The notes beneath the pieces are model-generated. The model was not told where the DNA came from, did not search any database, and was given only the letters and a program-made list of their open reading frames with translations. A stretch of 64,000 bases of DNA from Kuschelorhynchus macadamiae (lineage: Eukaryota; Arthropoda; Insecta; Coleoptera; Curculionidae): NCBI GenBank assembly GCA_030620095.1, contig JAUTXW010002188.1:172501-236500 (forward strand), given 5' to 3'. Positions 46,442 to 56,174 of this stretch are shown piece by piece (the stretch's first letter is position 1; every line of letters starts with the position of its first letter). The position numbers were made by a program, and so were the translations under genes.

Positions 46442-47222
46442 TTTTGGTTATAGCTTATAAAATAATATCGACAACTGATATTACAGCGAATGATACTGTA
46501 TGATCGTCGAATGGATGTTCTTAAGTATATATCCCATCAACCACCACTTTTACTACCTGCAATACTTAAGTTTTTTTTTTTTTCGCTGTCCCTTTCCCTG
46601 TCAGTTTCCTCGGGGGGGGGCTTCGCCCCCCTCCCCGCTCTACCAACCCCCCTTAAACCCCCCTCACCCTCACCTTATCTTCTTTCACTCCCTTCCTTCT
46701 TTCTCTTTTTTATATGTTTCTCCTTATTCCTTCCTTCTCCTTTTTCCTTCCTTCTCCTTTTTCCTTCCTTCTTCTTTTTCTTTCCTTCTCCTTTTTTCTT
46801 TTCTTCTTTTTTTTAATCTAACCTAACCTAACCTAACCTAACCTAACCTAACCTAACCTAACCTAACATAACCTAACCTAACTTAACTTAACCTGAAGAG
46901 GGTAGCCCGAAATTGGGGAACCGGGATTTTAGTCTCGGAAATTCAGGGGTCCGGGGGGGGGGAGGGGGGAAGGGGGAGGGGGTAAGGTTGTTGATCGGCT
47001 TGGGAAAGTGGTTTTTAGAGATTGTCGTTCAACTTTAAGTAGGACACATGTGATTAACTTTTGCATATAAAATCGCCTCAGCGAAGAGACGAATGCAATT
47101 GATTTCTGCATTCACACTGTGCAGAGCTCGCGAGTTTTCTGGTGTTTACATTGTGTCTATTTGGTAAATTTTTATTTTTTATTTCTAACATTTTTATTTG
47201 GCAAGATTTAATTCTTATATAT
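46442..47222. other. Non-coding insertion-like stretch with extreme base composition
   Basis: Pyrimidine-rich and G/C-run sequence (for example CGGGGGGGGGCTTCGCCCCC) stands out from the AT-rich element. It contains the CCTAA array. Open frames here are low-complexity artefacts (runs of F, S and P). It may be a later insertion into the Polinton, though I could not find its ends. Confidence 0.5.
46817..46893. repeat. Interstitial (CCTAA)n array, insect telomere-type repeat
   Basis: About 15 units of CCTAA, mostly perfect with a few variants (CATAA, CTTAA) toward the right edge. This is the complement of TTAGG, the ancestral insect telomere repeat. It lies between two genes inside the Polinton. 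Confidence 0.92.
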
Positions 47223-47283
47223 ATTGGTGACATTTTTATGTACATTTGTGGCATTTTTATTTGTTATTACGATTTTTTTCATA

Positions 47284-48186
47284 ATGGACAATTTTTTGGC
47301 ATCGAGTAGCAAAATAATTGACAATGACTTTGACTTATACACATGTACTCAAATGCAGAATTTTGCAAACCAACAAAACAATGAAACAGACGTATTTACA
47401 ACTAGTCAACAACAAACTATTCAGGACTTGAATGAAATTATTTACAATAGCCAAGTTCAGAATAATGCCAACAAACACAACAACGAAAAATATTTATTTA
47501 CAGCTACTCAACAACAAACTCTTGACGATCTTAATGACATTATTGACAACAAAACGGACTTAATTACAACAAAAACTAAACAAACTCTTGAAGAACTGAA
47601 TGACATTGACGAAACTCAAAATTCTAGCTATGAGGATATTGTTTGTTTTCAAAAATCTAATCCAAATTATTTAACATTAAAATCGCCAATTAATTCTCCG
47701 AGACCAATTTGCTCTCCCTTTTTGTTTAGTGAAAATTCTGATTCGGAAGAAGAACAAATTGATCAAAATTTAAGTTTGGCTATTTGTCCTACTAATTCAC
47801 CATATGATATTGTAAATTCTGATTCGCAAGAAAAACAAATTGATCAAAATTTAAGTTCGGCTATATCTTCTATTAATTCACCATATGCTATTGTAAATTC
47901 TGATCCGCAAGAAAAACAAATTGATGCAAATTTGACTTCGGATATTTCTCCTAATAATTCACCAGTTGAACAAAATTCAATTTCGAAACCATCATTTATC
48001 ATTAAAAAAAAATTTAAAATTAATAAAAAAAATAAAAAACAAATAGCAAACCTTAAGTGTCTGGGTTTCGCTATTCAAAATTTAACTAATTTGATCACAA
48101 TTAAAAAGGGAGACGAAAGTACGGTGAATTATGTTAAACAGGCCTTTGACAAATTAGTTGACTCATTTGAAGAAATGGATTCATAA
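47284..48186 (+). CDS. Asn/Gln/Ser-rich repetitive protein of unknown function
   Basis: I place the start at MDNFLASSSK; an upstream in-frame methionine would add a hydrophobic stretch that is more likely leader sequence. The protein, about 300 residues, has two internal repeat families. One is a Q-T-L/I-x-D/E-L-N-x-I motif three times in the first 110 residues. The other is the unit NSDSQEKQIDQNLSSAIS (variants) three times around residues 155-235. A basic patch (KKKFKINKKNKKQ) and a helical C-terminus follow. It lies just upstream of the polymerase gene and may be regulatory or DNA-associated, but no family is recognised. Confidence 0.65.
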   Translation: MDNFLASSSKIIDNDFDLYTCTQMQNFANQQNNETDVFTTSQQQTIQDLNEIIYNSQVQNNANKHNNEKYLFTATQQQTLDDLNDIIDNKTDLITTKTKQTLEELNDIDETQNSSYEDIVCFQKSNPNYLTLKSPINSPRPICSPFLFSENSDSEEEQIDQNLSLAICPTNSPYDIVNSDSQEKQIDQNLSSAISSINSPYAIVNSDPQEKQIDANLTSDISPNNSPVEQNSISKPSFIIKKKFKINKKNKKQIANLKCLGFAIQNLTNLITIKKGDESTVNYVKQAFDKLVDSFEEMDS

Positions 48187-48202
48187 AGTCAATTAATTTC
48201 TA

Positions 48203-48371
48203 TTGCTTTTTTCAAAATTTGACTATAACTAAATAAAAATGCACAATATTAATTTTATTATTATACAAAGAACTTCAAAAATGCAATTGCTTTTTTCAAA
48301 ATTTGACTATAACTAAATAGAATTGCACAATATTAATTTTATTATTATTATTATGCAGAAAACTTCAGAAA
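48203..48371. repeat. Tandem duplication of about 85 bp upstream of the polymerase gene
   Basis: The block starting TTGCTTTTTTCAAAATTTGA occurs twice in a row, the second copy overlapping the presumed polymerase start region. This duplicates the promoter-proximal sequence. Confidence 0.85.
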
Positions 48372-51300
48372 TGCATAAGTGTGTAACATGTAATAAAGTC
48401 TTTACTAGAAAGGATAATTTACTGCGACATATTAAAAAACATGTTAACGGAAATTCCACAAAACTCAACAGTTGGTTGAAAAAACCAAAGCTTGTTAAAG
48501 GTAAGAACATTTTATTTTTCATGTCATATTTTGTAAAATATTTTGTAAAATATTTTTTTCTTAATTTATATAGATTCTACAAATATTGTAAAATATTGTA
48601 AAGAATGCAAGAAAAATATAAACCAAAGTCTATGGGGTGGACATCTTCGATCTAGTGTGCACAAGAACAATTCCAAAATAGGCTTGGAGGAAGGTGTTGA
48701 AATTATCAAGTCAGCATTCAGGGAACGAATAATATCTTATAGGATTTCCTCACACCAAAACTTCATAAATGTGAAAGAATATTTTCAACATTTGGAATAC
48801 AAAATTGCACATCTAATAGATCAAGAACTGCAGAAACATAAATGTATCAAGCTAAATATGGAACTGTTCGGTTTCTATTTTAACCCCAGCAGCGACAGCT
48901 ATGATGTCAAATCTTTTAATGCGCCGTTCCAAGTCATTTGCCAGGGATATCAGAAAAAAGAACTGTTAGAGCAAATCTGCACCATTATTGACCAGAAAGC
49001 TGACGAATTTGCAGAAAGAGATTCAGGTAAAGAGTTTATTTTCGATTTTACAACAGCAACAAAAAAAGTAATTTTTTAATTTTTACGTTGCAGGATGGGC
49101 TTTGATGAATTTACTTCATTTGGAAATTAATGTTAACAAGCACAATCCGCTGAGAGCCTCATCTTTTATCGAACTTCCTCAAGAGATCAAGAGACGTCAA
49201 GCTGTGATCAACATTAGGAATGATGACAACTTTTGCTTCGCCTGGGCAGTTGTGTCTGCTCTTCACCAACCACGCGGATTAGATTTTGAAACTTCATCCT
49301 ACCCACACTACTCTTCTGTTTTGGATATGTCAGGTATAGAATTTCCAATGTTGCTAAAGAACATTAAGATTTTTGAAGAAAAAAATAACATTTCTATTAA
49401 TGTATATGGATTAGAAATTATAAATCCTAAAAAGGGGTATGAAGTAATTGGTCCACTTTATTATTCATCGAATAAAAAAAATCAACATGTCAATTTATTG
49501 TTAATAAGTGATGATGATGAAAAAACTTTTCATTATTGCTATATTAAAGATTTATCAAAACTAGTTTCTGCACAAATTTCTAAACATCATGGAAAAAAAT
49601 ATATTTGCGATGGTTGTTTACAATATTTCCCTACAGAAGAAAATTTATTACAACACAATAGCTATGATTGTGATCATTTACGAATTAACCTACCTTCTAA
49701 AGAATTAATAAAAGATAAGTTTGGAAACTATTCATATGATAATATTTTGAAATTTGTAAATTATCATAAACAAATGAAAGTTCCTTTCGTGGTGTATGCA
49801 GATTTTGAATGCATTTTAAAGCCTTTAAATAATGACAATGTTGATAAAAATCCTAATACTTCATACACCTTAAAACAATATGAACATATTCCACATTCAT
49901 TTGCCTATTACATTAAATGTTCCTTCGACGATAATTATTCTAAATTTGAAAAATATAGAGGTCAAAATTGTGATACATTATTTATAAATTCTTTAGAAAG
50001 AGATGTGTATAACATATACAATAAATATTTAAAGACTCCTAAAAAAATGATCCCTTTGAACGAACTGGACAAAATTTATCATAACTATGAAAAAGTTTGT
50101 CATATTTGTAATAAACCTCTTTTAAATGACAGGGTTGCAGATCATTGTCATATAACCGGTCTTTATAGAGGTCCAGCTCATTCACTCTGCAACATAAATT
50201 ACAGAATACCTAACTTTATTCCAGTTATATTGCATAATTTGCTTAATTATGATTCTCATCTATTTCTTAAAAAATTATGCTTAAACAAAGAACAACTAAC
50301 AGTTATCGCACAAAACAAGGAAAAATATATTTCATTTGAAAAGCTTATTCATGTGGATAACTATTTTGATAAAAAGACACAAAAGGCTAAGAAAAAAAAT
50401 ATATCATTAAGGTTTATTGATTCTTTTCAATTTCTATCCCATTCTTTATCAAAACTCTCTGAAAGCTTAAAAGATGAACAATGTAAGGAAATAAAAAAAA
50501 TTTTCAATGATGAAGAAAGATTTAAACTTATTCGGCAAAAAGGTGTATTTCCTTACAGTTATATTGATGATTATTTAAAATTAGAAGAAACAACTTTACC
50601 TCAGAAAGACCAATTTTATAATACTTTAACGGATGAGCACATCAGTGATGCAGAATACCAAAGAGCTGTAAAGGTTTGGCAATTGTTTAAATGTGAATCT
50701 CTTGGTCAATACTCCGACGTTTACTTACTCTCTGATACTTTACTTTTGGCAGATATTTTTGAAAATTTTAGAAGCACTTGTTTATCCACATATAAGCTCG
50801 ATCCAGCTCATTTTTACACTTTTCCAGGTTTATCTTGGGAGGCGTGTTTGCGTTATACTGGAATAGAGTTAGAATTGTTAACTGATCCAGATATGATACA
50901 CTTTTTCAAAAAAAGCGTTCGCGGTGGTGTGAGCTCTTGCATTTGTAGAAAATCTGAAGCTAATAACCCATTTCTTTTAAATTTTGATCCTTTAAAGCCA
51001 ACTAAATACATAATTTATTATGATGCAACAAATTTGTATGGTTATGCAATGTCACAGCAAATTCCAACGGGAGATTTTGTTTGGTTAACAGATAAAGAAA
51101 TCAATGATTTAAATATTATGAATATTTCTAAAAAATCTAAAAAGGGATATGTTTTAGAAGTTGATTTAGAATATCCTACAAGTCTACATTCCTATCATAA
51201 CGATTTTCCGTTTTGTCCAGAAAACTTTAAACCGCCAAATTCTAAATGCATAAAATTAATACCCAATTTAAATGATAAATCAAAATATGTTATTCACTAT

Positions 51301-52287
51301 CAATTATTAAAACAATGTTTGGAACATGGACTCAAGTTAACTAAAGTTCATAGAGTTTTACAGTTTTCTCAATCTGATTGGTTGAAAAAATATATAGACT
51401 TGAATTCAAGATTAAGAAATGATTCAAAGAATGAATTTGATCGTAATACTTACAAGTTGGCAAATAATAGTATTTATGGCAAGACTATGGAAAATGTTGA
51501 TAGGAGAATTGACGTAAGACTTGTTACAGAGTGGGAAAAAAATAGAAGAAAAGATGGTGCTGAGAATTTAATTGCAAAACCATATTTCAAGGACTTAACA
51601 ATATTTTCTGAAAACTTGGTAGCTATTCAAATGCAAAAGATTCAAGTTACTTACAATAAACCAATATATGTAGGCTTCTCAATATTAGATATATCTAAAA
51701 CTGTCATGTATGATTTCTTTTATAATTTTTTAAAACCTCTTTATCAGGAAAATATTTCACTTTTATACACCGATACCGATTCGTTCATTTTAGAAGTCAC
51801 AACTCCAAATATTTATTCTGACATGATAAAAAATATTCACAAATTTGACACATCTAATTATGAATTTAATAATATTCATGAAATGCCTATTACAAAGTCA
51901 GTTATAGGAAAATTCAAAGATGAATATGCTGGTGAACCCATTACTGCTTTCTTTGGTACTGGAGCAAAAGCATATTGTATTAAAACGGAAAACAGTTTAA
52001 CAAAAAAAGCAAAAGGTGTTAAAAAAAGTGCAATTAAAAAGCAGTTGGATTTTATTCATTATAAAGATGTTGTTGAAAATCATTCTAAAACCTTTTGTTC
52101 AATGTATGTTTTTCGATCTAGACAACATACAATTTTTACAGAGTTAATTAATACATTGGCTTTGAGTTCCGAAGATGATAAGCGGTATAAAATTCCCTAT
52201 AGTTTTAATACATTAGCTTGGGGACACCAAGATATTGCTTTGTATCAATGGAATGCAGAACATGAAGATTTAGATATATTTATGTAG
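48353..52287 (+). CDS. Protein-primed family B DNA polymerase, spliced from three exons
   Basis: The gene replicates the element. Exons are 48353-48500, 48574-49026 and 49094-52287, with introns GTAAGA...TATATAG and GTAAAG...GTTGCAG. Phases agree and give about 1264 residues. Exon 1 holds a C2H2 zinc finger (CVTCNKVFTRKDNLLRHIKKH). Exon 2 and early exon 3 form the N-terminal domain typical of insect Polinton polymerases (RAVINI-type block, DNFCFAWAVV). A zinc-bound HNH-like insert (CHICNKPLL...DHCHITG) follows near residue 535. The 3'-5' exonuclease motif ADFE (about residue 437) precedes that insert and Exo III (YSDVYLLSD) follows it. Polymerase motifs are YYDATNLYG (about 844), NNSIYGK (about 992) and YTDTDS (about 1094). 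All catalytic acidic residues are present. Joining the exons is inference from splice sites and reading phase. Confidence 0.9.
48501..48573 (+). other. Intron 1 of the polymerase gene
   Basis: 73 bp with donor AAAG|GTAAGA and acceptor TTTATATAG|A. It separates the zinc-finger exon from the rest, and the phase-1 junction keeps the frame open on both sides. Confidence 0.75.
49027..49093 (+). other. Intron 2 of the polymerase gene
   Basis: 67 bp with donor TCAG|GTAAAG and acceptor TTACGTTGCAG|G. Reading through it would end at a TAA at 49077. Removing it restores the DSGWALMNLLHLE-type block expected in the family. Confidence 0.8.
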
Positions 52288-52353
52288 ATATTATAAGGTA
52301 TTTAAATTTGTTGTTTTTGAAACCAAAGTTAGTCTTCATAAGTCTTTCACAAA

Positions 52354-52725
52354 ATGTGCATAGAAACTTTTGACAAAGAAATTGATAACAGTTATTTTAA
52401 AACATATGAAAAACGACTTTCCACTTTTAAAAAATGGAAAGGAAAATTGAGACCAGAAGTGTTAGCTGGAGCTGGCTTTTACTATACTTCAATCAATGAT
52501 ATTTGTAAATGTTTTTATTGTGGTATTGAAATTTTTGATTGGTTAAGTTATGATGATCCTATTGTGGAGCATAAGAAATTTGCTAGGAATTGTGATTTAA
52601 ATAACTGTTTATGGAAAAATAGGAATCGAATAATTGTAACCATTCAAAATAAGTCTTCAAGCTACACATTTTATATAGTATTATTAATATCCTTATTTAT
52701 GAACTTTTACATATATTTAAATTAA
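52354..52725 (+). CDS. Single-BIR protein (inhibitor-of-apoptosis type domain) with C-terminal membrane segment
   Basis: The 123-residue protein carries one BIR domain at about residues 18-82: RLSTFKKWKG opening, the G-F-Y-Y turn, and zinc ligands C53-x2-C56-x16-H73-x6-C80, all present. Residues 101-123 are hydrophobic (YTFYIVLLISLFMNFYIYL) and probably anchor it in a membrane. BIR proteins block caspases or other death signalling, so a role in restraining host cell death is plausible. It lacks the RING found in many IAPs, but a RING protein is encoded elsewhere in the element. It follows the polymerase by 66 bp in the same direction. Confidence 0.85.
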   Translation: MCIETFDKEIDNSYFKTYEKRLSTFKKWKGKLRPEVLAGAGFYYTSINDICKCFYCGIEIFDWLSYDDPIVEHKKFARNCDLNNCLWKNRNRIIVTIQNKSSSYTFYIVLLISLFMNFYIYLN

Positions 52726-52823
52726 GTATTTTATTGTTATTTTTTTACAACTGCTTTTGCTTTCGTGGTGAAAGTATCTGCTTAATGTTAATAAATTTGG
52801 AATATAATTATTAATTTGTTTTA

Positions 52824-53291
52824 ATGACTATCAGTAGATCTCAATTTATTCTTCTTTATTTTATTTTCCAAAATGTTTTTTATGTTCATCATCCCCCTGG
52901 CGTAACACAGTGTGAAATATGTTTTTCTAATAAAACAGACGTCACTCTAAGTAAATATTGTAAATTTATGAAAATTGGATTAATTAACAATAGTACAATT
53001 AGTTGGATGGAACGAATAAATGGAAATGAAAATGCAAGTAAATTTTTTAAAATTTTGTATCATTATCCAAATCGATCTATTTTTGATACAAATTGGATAG
53101 AAAGGTTAGAGTTTAAAAATAATCAGTTACAAATTTTAACCCCCAACTGTACCAATTATTATGACGGATTCAAAAATTATTACTTTTCCATCATTAGTGT
53201 TACATTAAACTTTGCATTATTTTTATACATTACCATTTTAATTATTTATCTTTATTACAAATTTCAAACTGGAAATCTATTTTTTCATTAA
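52824..53291 (+). CDS. Small predicted membrane protein with signal peptide
   Basis: 155 residues: an N-terminal hydrophobic signal-like segment (FILLYFIFQNVFYV), an extracellular-type region of about 90 residues with four to five cysteines and several N-x-S/T sites, then a membrane span (IISVTLNFALFLYITILIIYLYY) and a short tail. The layout is that of a type I membrane glycoprotein. I recognise no family. Conservation in other Polintons would show whether it is a structural envelope-like protein or a host-directed factor. Confidence 0.65.
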   Translation: MTISRSQFILLYFIFQNVFYVHHPPGVTQCEICFSNKTDVTLSKYCKFMKIGLINNSTISWMERINGNENASKFFKILYHYPNRSIFDTNWIERLEFKNNQLQILTPNCTNYYDGFKNYYFSIISVTLNFALFLYITILIIYLYYKFQTGNLFFH

Positions 53292-53356
53292 TCCATTTTA
53301 ATCGAAACTTTAAAGAAAGTGGGGATGAGAATATTTAAGTACAAGAATAACACAAT

Positions 53357-54067
53357 ATGTTTCAGTCTCGTTTAGTCATTATGAACAACGCCGTGGTTCA
53401 TAAACCTTTGGAAACGCTACTTAATTCAAAAATTTATTTTTTAAATAATTCTTTGTCAAAATTTGTTCTTGTTGGCATTAGTTTAAATGATTTTTCTCCA
53501 AAAATTGTAATTGGTGGAAAAACTGGATTTTCAATCGCACTAACCGAAGAAAATTGGAAAGACATTTGTGTTCATCAAGGAATTATTGCAAACAATTTCT
53601 ACTTTCCTCAAGTTGATCAAACCAGTGTGAATATAAACAACATTCATCTGCAGGTTCAGAAAATAAATGATACCCCTGTTCTACAAATTACAAAAGGCCC
53701 ACACTTCATATACTTAGGACAAGAGTCTTTGGACAATTTGTGGCGATTAAAGGAAATTATTGATTATAGATTATCTATACTTAAAAGGCAAGAATTCAAT
53801 ACATATTTCAAAATATTTCAAAATAATATTTCATCTGATTGTGGCGACTTGTGTACGCATGTTTATAATATAATAAGTCCAACAGAAAATCCTAACAGTG
53901 AAAATGTTTCAACTATGATGGAATTACTTGCTTTATATCCTGAACAAATGGAAAACAAATTGAAGCAAAATGGAACAAAACGAAAATATTACGAAGAAAA
54001 CAATGAAAATGGATCAAAAAGAAAATATTACGAAGAAAACAATATCTTTTCTGGAAGAGAACAATAA
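53357..54067 (+). CDS. Unknown protein with C-terminal repeat
   Basis: 236 residues. The first 150 look globular, with alternating strands (SKFVLVGISLNDFSPKIVIG, IHLQVQKINDTPVLQITKG) and a helical part (YLGQESLDNLWRLKEIIDYR). The C-terminus holds two copies of NGTKRKYYEENN/NGSKRKYYEENN, from a 36-bp tandem duplication. Its 3' end overlaps the next frame by 98 bp, so programmed frameshifting, a frameshift mutation, or simple overlap are all possible. No family is recognised. Confidence 0.6.
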   Translation: MFQSRLVIMNNAVVHKPLETLLNSKIYFLNNSLSKFVLVGISLNDFSPKIVIGGKTGFSIALTEENWKDICVHQGIIANNFYFPQVDQTSVNINNIHLQVQKINDTPVLQITKGPHFIYLGQESLDNLWRLKEIIDYRLSILKRQEFNTYFKIFQNNISSDCGDLCTHVYNIISPTENPNSENVSTMMELLALYPEQMENKLKQNGTKRKYYEENNENGSKRKYYEENNIFSGREQ

Positions 54068-54257
54068 GGTGCATGTGTTAGTGAAGTGGAGCTTTGCTTA
54101 CAGACAAGCTCGTAGGAGTAACTTTCAGATGTGGTACTTAGATAGACTCCGTTTTGAAAAAAGAATAAATGATTGTAAACTTATTCTAGATTCGATATTA
54201 TCTGAGGAACATAGAAATAAAATATATTTGACACGTTTTAATAAAAATTGTATTTGA
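53970..54257 (+). CDS. Overlapping frame encoding a basic, aromatic-rich segment
   Basis: 95 codons. The first 25 come from the 36-bp repeat read in another frame. The part from LVKWSFAYRQARRSNFQMWY to the end looks like a genuine folded domain (regular helix-like pattern, W/Y/R rich). It may be the real C-terminal part of the preceding gene reached by a frameshift, or a separate small protein. Confidence 0.4.
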   Translation: MEQNENITKKTMKMDQKENITKKTISFLEENNKVHVLVKWSFAYRQARRSNFQMWYLDRLRFEKRINDCKLILDSILSEEHRNKIYLTRFNKNCI

Positions 54258-54405
54258 TGTTTTACTTAATAAAATTTTAGTTTAGTAAATGTGAATTTTA
54301 TTTGAAATTAATTAGCACATTAAGACTTTGTAATTTGTATCAGCTAAAGCATAAAGTGAGGAACAGAAATAAAACAAATTTAACTAAAATTTAATTTCAA
54401 TTTAA

Positions 54406-55338
54406 TTAAACAATATTTTTTTTATCAATCCATGTATTATATTTTTTATCAAGTCCTAACCATTTCACATAAACTTTGTTTCCTTTCCTTCTCAAAATCT
54501 TCTCAATAAGATACACATCGGTATGCTTTACTTTTAGTAATTCTTGCTCATAAAAACCACCCAGAATGTCCTGATTATCTTCGTCTTGAATTAAATATGT
54601 CCAAGGGTTTGTCATCTTAACTTCTTTAATGTGGAATATCTCATTTGACCAATTTGGTGTGTAACCTTTTGAAAATGCCTCTCGATGCTTGCTTATTCGT
54701 ACGTGATCACCCACTTTAAACTTTGGAGATTTTATATCTAACGTTTTAGCATGAGTAAATGCAGATTTCAAGATTCTATTTTCATTTGTTTTATTTACTT
54801 GTTTTGGCTTCATTCCTATTGAAGAATGTTTTGTATTGTTATAATCTTTTACAATATCCGCTAATATATTAAACTATTTGTAATTTCCTTGAATGCTAAA
54901 TATTTTCCACATATTATTCTTTAAAGTCCTGTTCACTCTTTCTACTATACTCAGTTTCAAATTGGAAAACGTGCTATAATGGTTAATTCGAAATTGTTGC
55001 ATCAAATTTTGAAAATTTACATTGAAAAACTCTCTCCCTCTATCCGTTTGCAAGTTTTTTGGTGGAGTTTTTGCACTGATTAATATTTTTTTCATTGCCG
55101 CTGTTACGTCTTTTCCAGATTTAGATTTTAACGGTTCGGCCCAAACATACTTAGAAAATACATTTATGGTAATCAAGATATATTTAAATCCCTTATTAAA
55201 TTTGGCATAGGGTAACATTTCAACCAAATCAGCTTGAAAAAGATCATTTAACCCTTTCACTACCACCCTTCTGCGTTTGTAGTTTTTTCTAGCAGGTTTA
55301 TGTAATTCATTAACGACTTGTTGTTTAACGGTTGTCAT
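54406..55338 (-). pseudogene. Retroviral-type integrase with chromodomain, one internal stop
   Basis: The frame starts MTTVKQQVVNELHKPARKNY, the usual Polinton integrase start. The core carries D37 (FQADLVEM), D99 (LQTDRGREFF) and E133 (SIVERVNRTL), so the DDE triad is complete. A single TAG at 54874-54876 interrupts the frame between the core and the C-terminal region; the reading frame is the same on both sides. The C-terminal part has an SH3-like segment (KFKVGDHVRISKH) and a chromodomain (VYLIEKILRRKGNKVYVKWL). The enzyme would insert the element's ends into host DNA, making the 6-bp duplication. The chromodomain may steer it to marked chromatin. Unless the stop is read through, this copy is inactive. 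Confidence 0.88.
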
Positions 55339-55379
55339 GACAACAAACTTGTTTATTCAATTTTAAGGAAGTTCACTTT

Positions 55380-56120
55380 CTATGTTTTGTAATAATTCGA
55401 AATATAACTTTTATATGTTTTTTCCCATTCATTCAATTTATCAATTTGTATTGTATAACTTTTTTCATTTAAAATTTTACTAATTTTAGTAATCTCCTTT
55501 TCTAAGGCATTAAAGGATTTTTTTATCTCTCCAGTTAAGAAAGTAGTTGATCTACTATCACTATTTTTTAATTCCTCCTCTGTTTTATTTAATTCTTGTT
55601 CTAATTTCTTAATAACACTGGACATTATATTTTCCAAGGAAATATATTGTTGATTTTCTTCCAAAGTGAGTTGGTCAATTGTTCTACTGTTAAGAATGCT
55701 ATTTTGATTTCTTTTTTTTTCATCATCTAACCTTTTTATAAAAATTCTTAATTGTTTAATTTTTTCCTTGTGTTTTTCAATTATTACTTCTCTTATATTT
55801 GTTTCCATTATTTTATTAATTTTGTTGATATCATCACTTAATTTTTTGTCTCCCTTTTTAACATGTTCATTTAAAAATTGCAAATCTTTACTTATTTGAT
55901 TTAGCGTTAGCAACTGTTTATTAACGTTTTCAATTGAGGTATAGCATCCTTTAATCTGGTTTTCATACTTTAAAAAATTTTCATCAAAAACCTTAAGCTT
56001 TTTAGCAAAGATTTCATTATTTGTTTCATTTTCACCTAATCTCCTTTTTATATAATTAATGTCACTTATTCTCTCTTGATTTTTTTTTGAAATATGGCGT
56101 CCAAATTTATCAACTGTCAT
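55380..56120 (-). CDS. Long coiled-coil protein of unknown role
   Basis: 246 residues, starting MTVDKFGRHISKKNQER. From about residue 45 to the end it is almost wholly heptad-like and rich in K, E, N, L and I. It has no cysteines in a metal pattern and no membrane segment. Its place between the ATPase/conserved protein pair and the integrase, and the short conserved-looking N-terminus, suggest a structural or virion accessory part such as a fibre-like trimer. That is inference only. Confidence 0.65.
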   Translation of the reverse strand: MTVDKFGRHISKKNQERISDINYIKRRLGENETNNEIFAKKLKVFDENFLKYENQIKGCYTSIENVNKQLLTLNQISKDLQFLNEHVKKGDKKLSDDINKINKIMETNIREVIIEKHKEKIKQLRIFIKRLDDEKKRNQNSILNSRTIDQLTLEENQQYISLENIMSSVIKKLEQELNKTEEELKNSDSRSTTFLTGEIKKSFNALEKEITKISKILNEKSYTIQIDKLNEWEKTYKSYISNYYKT

Positions 56121-56166
56121 GTTGAGCTTTCATTAAACAATAAATATGATTATATTTGATAGCTGT

Positions 56167-56174
56167 TATTTATA
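56167..56174 (-). promoter_or_regulatory. TATA box overlapping the stop codon of the upstream gene
   Basis: TATAAATA on the minus strand contains the TAA stop (56170-56172) of the conserved 379-residue gene and lies about 50 bp before the ATG of the coiled-coil gene. Confidence 0.5.

Noticed and set aside
46490..46826. Two 108-codon plus-strand open frames
   Set aside because: Low-complexity F/S/P-rich translations of a pyrimidine tract; no gene.
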